Positions 1 through 6,786 of a DNA stretch of 8,844 nucleotides are shown in pieces. Position 1 is the stretch's first letter. Every line of letters starts with the position of its first letter. Below the pieces are notes generated by a model, which had not been told where the DNA came from, did no database searches, and saw only the letters and a program-made list of their open reading frames with translations. The stretch is from Acidobacteriota bacterium (GTDB taxonomy: Bacteria; Acidobacteriota; Terriglobia; UBA7540). Where the stretch lies: assembly GCA_021827245.1 (NCBI GenBank), contig JAKAWN010000294.1, positions 1 to 8,844 on the forward strand, in the 5' to 3' direction. The translations under genes and the position numbers were made by a program.

Positions 1-90
1 CCATCGTGGATCTCCTCTTCGTGTGCTTTGGCGGCTCACGTTAAGGAGTTTCCGCGATGGACTCCCGGATCTGTCAAACTTCTACTGCCA

Positions 91-226
91 CCCCGGCAGA
101 GCCGGGGGGCCTCCTATGAGGCGCTAGAGCGGCACACGGCCCGCACACATGTGCGGCGGAGATCAGGATTTATTGGGGATTTAAGCGGGTGCTACTTATC
201 CCAGTCTCAGTGGCCGGGGGGCGGCC
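91..226. repeat. cluster of short hairpins
   Basis: There is no convincing gene in the first 206 bases. The sequence holds several short inverted repeats: a 7-bp stem CCCCGGC/GCCGGGG with loop AGA (91-107), a 5-bp stem GCCTC/GAGGC (109-122), a 6-bp stem CCGCAC/GTGCGG with loop ACAT (141-156), and a 5-bp stem GGCCG/CGGCC (212-226). None is followed by a T-run, so they do not look like ordinary rho-independent terminators. The end of a mobile element or the structured tail of a gene lying left of the window are possible readings; both are inference. The open frame at 28-234 (+) has no recognisable domain and no good ribosome binding site. Confidence 0.4.
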
Positions 227-659
227 CGCCGTAATTTGTTGTGCCCAGCGACCGGCAAACCGGCTTGCCAAGTTCAGTCTCAATCTTGCCTAAACGAGTC
301 CGTGCTGACTCAACCTGCTTCTGACGATGCTTGATTTGCGCCTGCCGTGTAATCAGGATGTCCCGTTCGCGACTACAGGAGATGATCTGTCGGTCGGCGT
401 TCTCAATCTCGCGCCGTGAAGCCTGTGGCTTGCGATCACCGAATCCAGACAGCGCCGATTCCTTCCCTGTGAGCTCCGTGACAATTTCTGCTCGGTGTAG
501 GTTCAATCCTGTAACGGTTTTTGTCTGCTCATCTCACGTCGCCCCGACTGCCAGCAATTCGTCGTAACCCTGCCGCTCGTGGTCGATATCGATACGCTCC
601 GCTCGCAATCTTCGAGTGTCAAGGTGAGTTGGGAAGATGGCGTAACGATGCCACCCCAT
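207..659 (-). pseudogene. coiled-coil hypothetical protein with in-frame TGA
   Basis: Reading from an ATG at 659-657, the frame gives MGWHRYAIFPTHL and an Arg/Glu/Asp-rich stretch, reaches a TGA at 536-534 after 41 codons, then continues in the same frame for a further 108 codons. The later part is rich in charged residues spaced as in an alpha-helical coiled coil (for example REIENADRQ, RDILITRQAQIKHRQKQVES). The composition is the same on both sides of the stop, which suggests one ancestral gene with a nonsense change. The tail (GTTNYGGPPPGH) looks like read-through into non-coding DNA, so the 3' end may be truncated. I do not recognise the family, and no catalytic motif is visible. No clear ribosome binding site precedes the ATG. 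The shorter frame from a TTG at 506 is what a gene caller would report. Confidence 0.45.
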
Positions 660-762
660 AAAGCAGTTGAGTATTAGAGTTTCTAAAGGTAGGGTTGTGA
701 TTCACGCAGGGAGTTCTTGTTTGGATGGTGTCGCTGGGCGGAAAGGTTGGTTTTCCACTTAT

Positions 763-1389
763 TCATGGTTCAAACACTCGATGCAGCCAATCTTTGATCG
801 CCCGCACCGGGCAGGTTGCGGGTGTCGGGCCGTGCGGTATTCCCACCTTCCCCCCTCCCCTTCCGAATCGGTTTTGCAGCCCAGCAGGTGGACGATACGT
901 CTGTCGTCATTAAACTCCAAGTCCTCAATATTCAGCCCCACTAACTCCGACCTCCTAAAAGCCCACGCGAAACCAACGAGCAAGAACGCCCGATCTCGAA
1001 CGTCAAGCGACCGTTCGAAGTCGAGGCCGGCCATAATGGCCCGCAGTTGGTCGCCCCTGACGGGGCTCTTCCCTTCCTGTGCAGTTCCCTTCGCCCGGTG
1101 GATACTTTCATCACCTGGCGGACCAAGGGAGACTAGGTGGGGGGAATCCAAGCCCGCAGCCTGGTGGGCCTAGTAGGAGAGGCGGAGACTTTACGCGTGA
1201 GGGTGGAAACTGTAGTGTGCTCGGCCGGGGCAGGGATATATTAAGGATCATAGTTTCATGGAGAGCGGGCGGGCGAACCCGACTATTTGCTTGGCACCAA
1301 ACAGGGAATTGGCGCCAATCGGAGGCGTAGGCGCGCAGGGTGTTAGGAACAAGGGACTGGCGGATACAGTCCTCGGCATTTGAAGCCAA
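763..1389 (-). pseudogene. tyrosine recombinase relic, frameshifted
   Basis: Remnant of a site-specific tyrosine recombinase spread over several minus-strand frames. The N-terminal core-binding part is visible at 1389 to about 1240 (SLVPNTLRAYASDWRQF, then WC). The frame then changes to one reading VSTLTRKVSA, then VRQVMK, then HRAKGTAQEGKSP. The start of the catalytic domain follows at about 1030-860 (RDRAFLLVGFAWAFRRSELV, then CKTDSEGEG), including the first catalytic Arg region (FRRSEL). A further shift by one base gives GIPHGPTPATCPVRAIKDWL before a TGA at 765-763. The HxxR and Tyr motifs of the C-terminal half are missing, so it cannot be active. The TTG at 1389 is only where the readable frame begins; it stays open back to a TAA at 1431-1429. 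The gene is clearly older or more decayed than the integrase at the right of the window and unrelated to it in detail. Naming it more precisely than tyrosine recombinase is not justified. Confidence 0.75.
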
Positions 1390-1472
1390 TGCGATACCGA
1401 CGATTTCCGCACCCTGAATGATGGCAAGTTATTGAGAATCGGTTTACTCGGCGGCGATTATATCAGAATTTT

Positions 1473-2106
1473 CTAGTCTCCTGTCCCAGTGGTTCGTGAT
1501 GTAAGTCCAGTGAGTTGAGAGGGACAGGCGCGCTGCGCGAAGCGAGCGATGCTCTGCAGGATTTGGTCCGCCGTTCGGGTCCAGACGAAGGGCTTGGGAT
1601 TTTGGTTGTGCACGTCGATGTACTCGCGGATGGCCGCTTCCAGCTCTTTCACGCTGCGGAACGCACCCCGGCGAATTCGTTTGTTTGTGATCTCGGCGAA
1701 CCAGCGTTCCACCAGGTTGATCCAGGAACCGTAGGTGGGAGTGAAGTGGACATGAAAGCGGGGGCGCTTCGCGAACCAGTTCCGGATGAGAGCGGTTTTA
1801 TGGGTGCCGTAGTTATCCAGGATGATATGGACATCCAGCCCGCCGGGCACTTGAGCCTCGATCTGGTCGAGGAACTGGCGAAACTCCCCGGAGCGATGGC
1901 GGCGGTGCAGTTGGCCGATGACGCGGCTGGTCTTCAATTCCAGCGCGGTAAACAGCGAAGTGGTCCCGTGGCGCTGGTAGTCGTGAGTCCGCCGCTCGGC
2001 CTGACCGGGCCGCATGGGCAGCAGCGGTTGGGTACGGTCCAGTGCCTGAATCTGGCTCTTCTCGTCCACGCAGAACACCAGGGCGTGATCGGGCGGGTTC
2101 ATGTAG
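1473..2106 (-). pseudogene. IS630-family transposase, 5'-truncated
   Basis: C-terminal 209 residues of an IS630-family DDE transposase (Tc1/mariner superfamily). The whole catalytic triad is present: D13 in [10 protein letters not shown]96 in [10 protein letters not shown] and E132 in [14 protein letters not shown], with the D-E spacing typical of the family. Family members are about 340-360 residues long, so the N-terminal HTH domains (about 140-150 residues) are missing. The reading frame is cut at 2103-2106, exactly where the inverted repeat of the IS701-like element begins; the apparent ATG at 2102-2100 is an internal Met (YMNPPD). The missing half is not found on the far side of that element, so this is more than a simple interruption. 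Without its DNA-binding domain and promoter it should be inactive. The element's own 3' terminus probably lies near 1470, but without the partner end the repeat cannot be defined. Confidence 0.88.
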
Positions 2107-2122
2107 TAATACTAGGTTAAGT
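2107..2122 (+). repeat. left terminal inverted repeat of IS701-like element
   Basis: TAATACTAGGTTAAGT matches the reverse complement of 3486-3501 over all 16 bases. The match can be stretched outward to 19 bases with one mismatch, which may reflect the similar flanking bases GTAG and TTAG rather than the element itself. Confidence 0.9.
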
Positions 2123-2162
2123 ATTTGTTGATCTTCCAAGCGGTGTCTGCTACGCTGGCGGC

Positions 2163-3432
2163 ATGACACCGCGAACCTTGAAAGAACTCGAGGCCCGGTT
2201 GACGCATTTTCTCGAAGAGTTGCTGGAACCGATGGGGCGCAGCGAGCGGCGTCACTGGGCGCGCCTTTATGTGCAAGGGTTTGCTCGACGGCGAGCGCAA
2301 GTCGATTGAGCCAATGGCCAGCCGCATCGAAGGAGCCGACGTGCAGGCCTTGCGACAGTTCGTGGGGCAGAGCCCCTGGGCGGTCGAAGAGGTTCAGCGA
2401 CGCCTGGCGCACCAAGTCGTGGATTTGCTCAGCGAGGCGGAAGTCTGGGTCGTCGACGAGACCTCGTTCCCCAAGGCCGGGCAGCATTCGGTCGGCGTGG
2501 CGCGACAGTACTGCGGCGCGCTGGGCAAGATTGCCAACTGCCAAGTGGCGGTCAGTCTGCACTGGTCGAGCGCCGAAGCCAGTTGTCCGATCTGGTGGGG
2601 GCTCTACCTGCCGAAGGAGTGGTTGGAGGAGAAGGAACGCGCCGCCGAGGTCAAGCTGCCGCCGGGAACGGTCTACCGCAGCAAGACCCAGTTGGCGCTG
2701 GAAGCGGTGGACCAGGCCTGGGCCTGGGGACTGCCGCCGTTGCCGGTGGTGGCGGATTCGGCCTACGGCAATGATTTCAGGTTTCGGCAAGCGTTGCGAG
2801 AGCGTCATCTTCAATATGCCGTGCAAGTCGAGCCGACGACGGCAGTCTGGATCGAAGACCCGAACCTTCCCGTCCCCCCACCGAAAAAGAAGAAGATGGG
2901 GCGGCCGCGAAGATATCCCCCGCCGGAGGCGCTGGCGCGGCCGGAGAGTCTGGAGAAGGTGGCTCAGACGTTGCCGGCCTCGGCTTGGCGTCGCGTGACC
3001 TGGCGCCAAGGCAGCCGGGGAGCCCAACGTTCTCGCTTTGCCATGCTGCAGGTCTGGGCGGCCCACGGGTGGAGTGAACACGCTCACCCGCAGCGGGTTA
3101 TGGAGTCGCTGCTGGTGGAATGGCCCGAAGGCGAAAAGCAGCCAACCAAGTACTGGCTGGCTCAACTCGGCTCCCAACCGCTTGGGCTGCGTCGTTTCGT
3201 CCGCATCGCCAAAGCCCGCTGGCGGATCGAACAAGACTATCGCGAATTGAAAGGAGAACTGGGTCTGGACCATTACGAAGGCCGCCAATGGCTCGGCTGG
3301 CATCATCACGTCTGCTTGGTGACGATGGCCTACGCCTTTCTCCGCTTCGAGCAGGCGCGCCTTAAAAAAAACTTCTGGTGCGACGTGGAGCCTGCCCCGA
3401 GTCCGCCGGCAGCTCCTCGCGCTGCTGATTAG
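2163..3432 (+). pseudogene. IS701-family transposase with a +1 frameshift
   Basis: DDE transposase of the IS701 type, about 422 residues once reconstructed. Translation starts at ATG 2163 (MTPRTLKELEARLTHF) and runs to VQG at 2279. One extra T in the TTT at 2280-2282 then shifts the frame, so this reading ends at a TGA at 2307-2309 after 48 codons. The remainder is open from 2269 to 3432 (387 codons, reading LLDGERKSIEPMASRIEGAD). That frame has the catalytic residues D63 (VVDETSFPK), D163 (VVADSAYGND) and E326 (IEQDYRELKGELGL), and the Trp/His-rich GWHHHV segment found in the family. The lysine/proline patch PPPKKKKMGRP lies between the second Asp and the Glu. IS701 transposases are normally a single frame, so this is read as a mutation or a sequencing error, not programmed frameshifting. 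The 56 bases between the left repeat and the ATG should carry the promoter. Confidence 0.85.
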
Positions 3433-3485
3433 ACTCAGTGGACGTCGTGCGTGGTGCCTTACGGAGTTCACGAACACCTCGTAGA

Positions 3486-3501
3486 ACTTAACCTAGTATT
3501 A
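3486..3501 (-). repeat. right terminal inverted repeat of IS701-like element
   Basis: Exact reverse complement of 2107-2122. It supplies the last codons and the TAA stop (3490-3488) of the truncated rve transposase on the minus strand (ATA CTA GGT TAA). Confidence 0.9.
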
Positions 3502-4369
3502 TTAGGATCGTTCGGAGATGCCGATCTCCAAGAATGATCACATGGTCCAGGCAGTCTCGGCGGATGGAACCGATCAACCTCTCCACGTAGGCCCTCTGCC
3601 AGGGGCTGGCCGGAGCGGAGAGGACTTCCTCCATGTTCATGCTTTGGATTCGCTCGCGAAAGTCACGCCCGTAGATTTTGTCCCGATCTCGCAGCAGGTA
3701 GCGTGGCGCCGTATCTTCAGGAAGGGCCTCAACCATCTGCTGCCCTGTCCATAGAGCCGTGGGATGCTCCGTTACGTTGAAGTGAATCACACGCCGGCGG
3801 CGATGAGAGAGCACTACCAAGACAAACAAGACCCGAAACGACGCGATAGGAACGGTGAAGAAATCGATCGAGATCAATTCGTTCACATGGTTTTCCAGGA
3901 AAGTCTTCCACGTCTGGGAGGGCGGCTTCCGACGTTTGGGCATCAGTCGGGAGACCGTTCGCTCCGAGATTCCGATTCCGTGTTTCATGAGCTCCCCATG
4001 AATGCGGGGTGCGCCCCACAGGGGATTGGCTTCTGCCATCTTGTGCACCAAATCCCTAAGTTCGCGACTCATTCCCGGCCGACCGGACCGCTTTCGCCTG
4101 GACATCCAGGACCAGAAAAGGCGGAATCCTCGCCGATGCCAGCCGATGACGGTTTCCGGTCTCACGAGGAGCAAAGCCTTTCGCCAATTCGGCCAGGCCC
4201 GTAAGAGCCAGACCCAAAACCAGCGGTCAGTCCCTCGCGGCCGGGGTCGGGGGCATTGCTTCTTAATCACTGCCAGTTGCTGCCGGAGGGCAAGATTCTC
4301 GAGAGCCAATTCCTTGACACTCGCAGGGCAAACCAGAAAACGAAAGATTGAAATGAGGAACCTAAACAT
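3488..4369 (-). pseudogene. rve-type DDE transposase, 3'-truncated by IS701
   Basis: Transposase with an integrase core (rve) domain, related to the IS3/IS481 type. From the ATG at 4369-4367 (MFRFLISIFRF) it is 293 residues; a TTG at 4405 is also in frame, but the second copy at 6786 begins with the same MFRF, which decides the start. Visible parts are the hydrophobic N-terminus, LALENLALRQQLAVIKK, the HTH-like region with WGAPRIHGEL, and the rve core with D169 (ISIDFF), D228 (LLRDRD) and E263 (AYVERL), then RRDCLDHVI. The frame then runs HLRTIL into the IS701 inverted repeat and stops there. About 45 C-terminal residues are missing, including the YYH-RTHL-L motif and the LGGLHHRY tail seen in the other copy. 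All three catalytic residues remain, but loss of the C-terminus probably inactivates it. Confidence 0.82.
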
Positions 4370-4405
4370 GCGAATCAATATCGGGAGGCATTGAGGCAAA
4401 GTCAA

Positions 4406-4570
4406 TTATTTTGAGACAGACGTACTTTTGACGAAGGACACCCGCAGTTCAGAGTGGACTTCCCCGGAGCGCAGTATCAATTTCTTGGTTGGGTCCAAGG
4501 CGGGCATCGGCGGTATGGAGGAGCTTCAATCCGCTCGGCGGGCTCGGCATTAACAGCAGGGGGCGGCCAT
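4406..4570. other. intergenic region without a gene
   Basis: Between the rve transposase and the antitoxin gene I see no gene of substance. The minus-strand frame 4477-4719 overlaps the antitoxin in another frame and has no domain. This stretch should contain the outer end of the rve element and the 3' flank of the toxin-antitoxin operon, but I could not match an inverted repeat or a terminator. Confidence 0.4.
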
Positions 4571-4963
4571 CTAGCCTGACACAGGATGCAACGCCCGCTC
4601 GACGCCTTCGGGATCGCGCGCAATGACCGTGAGGTAAGCTCTAGCCGGTTGATCCGGCTCAGAGCGGCCCTGCTCCCAATCCCGCAGAGTGCCAAGTGGG
4701 ATGTGGTACCGCGCGGCAAACTCCTCCTGCGTCAGCGCGAGGGCGCGGCGGAGGGTTTTAACGCGGGGTACGCGACGGAGTTGCCCGGCGCGCGCATCCG
4801 TGATGGGTGGGTTTTCACGGTCGCGGACAGCACCAGCTTCGATTTCCGCAGCACTCCGCCGAGGCAGCGATGGAGCGTCAAGCGGCTCCTCGGCGCCGTC
4901 TGGTTTGACCCGGACAAGCCTGCCCTCACGTCGCATTCTCGCGATAGTAGAGGTCTTGCTCAT
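4571..4963 (-). CDS. XRE/HTH antitoxin partner of BrnT
   Basis: 130-residue protein with a C-terminal helix-turn-helix of the XRE type at about residues 71-117 (LRRALALTQEEFAARYHIPL, then TLRDWEQGR and ARAYLTVI). The N-terminal 60 residues are charged and probably partly disordered, the usual place for toxin binding in such antitoxins. It is expected to neutralise the BrnT protein encoded just upstream and to repress the operon by binding DNA. Classic BrnA antitoxins are ribbon-helix-helix proteins; this one is not, so the symbol brnA is withheld. The ATG at 4963-4961 lies 38 bases inside the end of the toxin gene, so translation is probably coupled; the upstream GGGCGA is a weak ribosome binding site. 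The gene looks intact, with a TAG stop at 4573-4571. It could alternatively be called a MqsA- or HigA-like regulator, but the pairing with BrnT is the stronger evidence. Confidence 0.85.
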   Translation of the reverse strand: MSKTSTIARMRREGRLVRVKPDGAEEPLDAPSLPRRSAAEIEAGAVRDRENPPITDARAGQLRRVPRVKTLRRALALTQEEFAARYHIPLGTLRDWEQGRSEPDQPARAYLTVIARDPEGVERALHPVSG

Positions 4964-5204
4964 ATTTTGTCGCCCGACGAGCGGAGATGATTCTGATCCG
5001 TTCTTCCCGCTCCGTATAGACTACAGTCAGCAATTGGCCACCGGCCATCCCGAGAAGGATTATTCGTTCTTCGCCGTAGTCTTCACGCAAGTCAATCCAC
5101 TCAACGGCGAACGTGTCACGGAATGCCTGCGTTGCCTGGGCAAAACTCACTCCGTGATTGCGACCGTTCTCGGCGGCCTTGGCGTCCTCCCACTCGAAGC
5201 CCAA
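4926..5204 (-). CDS. brnT: BrnT-family ribonuclease toxin
   Basis: 92-residue protein matching the BrnT family in length and pattern: FEWEDAKAAENGRNHGVSF at the start, then GEERIILLG, then LLTVVYTEREERIRIISARR. BrnT proteins have a RelE-like fold and cleave RNA, stopping growth until the antitoxin neutralises them; the RxISAR segment and the early NHGVSF segment are the conserved parts. It is the first gene of the operon, and its 3' end overlaps the antitoxin gene by 38 bases. The start is unusual. The only usable in-frame start before FEW is a TTG at 5204-5202, preceded in frame by TGA. An ATG at 5211-5209 is out of frame by one base; removing one G from the GGG at about 5200 would give MRFGFEWED. 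So either a TTG is used on an almost leaderless message, or the gene has a 1-bp insertion near its start. BrnT identity is fairly certain; activity is not. Confidence 0.85.
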   Translation of the reverse strand: MGFEWEDAKAAENGRNHGVSFAQATQAFRDTFAVEWIDLREDYGEERIILLGMAGGQLLTVVYTEREERIRIISARRATKYEQDLYYRENAT

Positions 5205-5209
5205 ACCTC

Positions 5210-5232
5210 ATACTACGGGAATCCCGTAGTAT
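5210..5232. promoter_or_regulatory. 23-bp palindromic operator
   Basis: Arms ATACTACGGGA and TCCCGTAGTAT are perfect complements around one central A. The repeat covers exactly the 17-base spacer and the -10 box of the brnT promoter. Toxin-antitoxin operons are usually repressed by their own DNA-binding antitoxin, alone or with the toxin, at such sites. Binding by the HTH protein encoded at 4571-4963 is therefore inferred, not shown. Confidence 0.75.
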
Positions 5233-5238
5233 TGTCAA
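5210..5238 (-). promoter_or_regulatory. sigma70-type promoter with operator for brnT
   Basis: On the minus strand there is a perfect -35 box TTGACA (5238-5233), a 17-base spacer, and a -10 box TAGTAT (5215-5210; 4 of 6 consensus positions). Transcription would start about 6-8 bases further on, at or next to the TTG start codon of brnT, so the message would be leaderless or nearly so. The -35 box overlaps the TGA stop of the upstream ATPase fragment. The spacer and -10 box are occupied by the palindrome described separately, so a bound repressor would exclude RNA polymerase. Confidence 0.75.
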
Positions 5239-5582
5239 TCCTCCCTGGCAATTGATTGCTTGCGCCTAGAGGGCTTGAAAAGCTGCCCGCTCATCAGATA
5301 GTCAATGTGCACGAGTTTCGTCTTGATCCGCGAGCCGTTTTGGTATCGCGGGTCCGCTGAGAGCTCGCACATCTTCACCATTGCGCCGGGAACGCCTCCG
5401 CTCAGTTCCAGAACCTTTTTGCGGAATTCTTCAAGGTCGAACCTGGAAAGCCCAAGCCGCTTTAGGCAGGCCTCCAGGAGTTCGGCGGCTACTTCCATCG
5501 GCAGAGGCGCCAAGGTCGATCGCTCGCGCGGCCCCCCAGTAAAAAAAGCGCGCGAACTGATCGGCCCGGTGTGGTTCGCCAA
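5235..5582 (-). pseudogene. AAA-type ATPase, C-terminal fragment
   Basis: 115 readable residues resembling the C-terminal part of an AAA (STAND or transposition-type) ATPase. MEVAAELLEACLKRLGLSRF, FRKKVLELSGGVPGAMVKMC and KLVHIDYLMSGQLFKPSRRK match the helical lid region, where GG-P-G precedes a helix, that follows the P-loop domain in many AAA family ATPases. No Walker A or Walker B motif is present; the N-terminal nucleotide-binding domain is gone. The TTG at 5582-5580 is where the gene caller begins, but the frame is open upstream to a TGA at about 5622, and FTGGPRER looks like internal sequence. Its stop codon overlaps the brnT -35 box. It may have been the ATPase partner of a transposon or part of a host regulatory gene; the sequence does not decide. 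It should not be functional. Confidence 0.6.
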
Positions 5583-5677
5583 AATTATCGGCGATGAACT
5601 ATGGCGCGATTCGTCCTCGTATCAGCTTGAGTCTAGAGCCTGAACTCACTCAAAAGTTGCTATGAAGAGCGCGAACG

Positions 5678-5736
5678 CCTCTTGGGGTAGAAACCAGGGA
5701 TACACGCATGCGGCGTGAATAGATTTATCCAAGAGG
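5678..5736. repeat. nested inverted repeat
   Basis: Outer arms CCTCTTGG (5678-5685) and CCAAGAGG (5729-5736) enclose an inner hairpin CACGC/GCGTG with loop ATGCG (5703-5717). It lies between the ATPase fragment and the 3' end of the decayed rve transposase, where the terminal region of that element would be expected. No T-run follows, so a terminator is unlikely. Chance is possible for arms of this length. Confidence 0.3.
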
Positions 5737-5755
5737 GGTGAAGAGCCGGTTCGGG

Positions 5756-6786
5756 TCAGGCAGCCCAATCGTAACGATGATGCAACCCGCCAAGCCGCTG
5801 CTGAGATCGGACGCGCCCTGAGGCTCTGGAAGGAGTTCTAAAGTTCGGTGTCCCTTTTTCGAGTCCGAGATGTGTGCGGTCCTGGTGGTAGTAGTGGACG
5901 TATTCAGAGAGCAACCGTTTGAGATGGCGCTCATTCATCGCGATGATATGATCCAGCAAGTCTCTTCGACAACTTTCGACCCAATGCTCCGCCACGCCGT
6001 TTTGCCAGGGACTTTGGAAGGATGTCCGCACCTGGCACATTTTCAGGGACGAACTACGACCGGAATCTCCGACCCGTATTTCGCATCCCAGTCGAAGATG
6101 AGAAATATGGGTGTCGAGCCGAATGGAAATGCTTCCCGCAGCTGCTGGGTGACCCACTAGCTTGTCGGGCGCTTCGTGACGTTGAAGTGGAGGATCCGCC
6201 GGCGATCATGGCGGATCACGAAAAAACAATAGAGCACGCCGAAGTTAACCGTGGGGACTGCGAAGAAAGCCATCGCTGCGATGGCTTCCCGTGATTTCGA
6301 AGAAAGGCAAGCCAACGTTTGGCCGGTTCGGGATTCCTTGGAGCTCGTTTCATCCAGCGTGAAACTACCCTCTCGGAGAGATCAAAGCCGAACATGAGGA
6401 GTTCACCATGGATGCGCGGCGCTCCCCAACTCGGATTCTCGACAACCATTCGGAAGATCCATTCCCGAACTTGTTGGGAGGTGGGTCTTCTCCCAACCTG
6501 CCTGCTGGCTCTGGAGATCAGCCGCCAGTACAAGCGGAAACCGGCACGGTGCCACCGGACAACCGTCTCGGGGTGTCACGATGATCAACGATTGTTTCCA
6601 TCCCGACCAGAAGCGACGGGCGGCGCCCCAGAAGAGCTTGGCAAGTAGACCTACTCTTGGGCGCGGATGCCGACGCTTCAGAACGGCGAGTTGTTGGCGT
6701 AGCGCAAGATTTTCGAGGAGGATGCTCTGACGCCCGCGCCAGAGGCGAACCAGTGTTGCGAGACAAAGGACAATGAATCGAAACAT
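5756..6786 (-). pseudogene. rve-type DDE transposase, full length but decayed
   Basis: A second member of the same family as the gene at 3488-4369, complete from start to end but broken by several frameshifts. It begins MFRFIVLCLATLV at 6786, with LLENLALRQQLAVLKRRHPR. It shifts near 6560 to the frame with YWRLISRASRQ and PSWGAPRIHGELLMFGFDLS, and shifts again near 6290 to AIAAMAFFAVPTVNFGVLYC and RILHFNVTKRP. It meets a TAG at 6159-6157, and after at least one more shift ends with FQSPWQNGVAEHWVESCRRD, then YYHQDRTHLGLEKGTPN and LGGLHHRY. The first catalytic Asp of the DDE triad is replaced by Ala (GCT at 6270-6268, in AMAFF); the Glu in VAEHW remains. It is certainly inactive. It shows what the truncated copy has lost at its C-terminus. 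Confidence 0.85.

Larger units (their letters stand above)
2107..3501 (+). mobile_element. IS701-like insertion sequence
   Basis: A 1395-bp insertion sequence bounded by perfect 16-bp terminal inverted repeats, TAATACTAGGTTAAGT at the left and its complement at the right. It contains one transposase gene on the plus strand. IS701-family elements usually duplicate 4 bp with a YTAR consensus. Here the left flank is GTAG (2103-2106) and the right flank is TTAG (3502-3505), which differ in one base. The left flank belongs to an IS630 transposase and the right flank to an rve transposase. The mismatch and the unrelated interrupted genes point to recombination between two copies, or to an adjacent deletion, rather than one clean insertion. 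Confidence 0.85.

Noticed and set aside
667..1173. 168-codon plus-strand frame
   Set aside because: No domain or ribosome binding site, and it lies opposite the tyrosine recombinase relic, whose motifs are clear on the minus strand.
1515..2120. 201-codon plus-strand frame
   Set aside because: It is the mirror frame of the IS630 transposase, which has a clear DDE triad on the other strand.
1813..3477. 554-codon open frame on the minus strand
   Set aside because: It is antisense to the IS701 transposase, has no recognisable domain, is full of Arg/Pro/His as expected for a GC-rich shadow frame, and runs across the element boundary into the IS630 gene.
6269..6285. 17-bp palindrome GCCATCGC-T-GCGATGGC
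   Set aside because: It lies inside the decayed transposase coding sequence (AIAAM), arises from Ala/Ile/Met codons, and has no promoter context.
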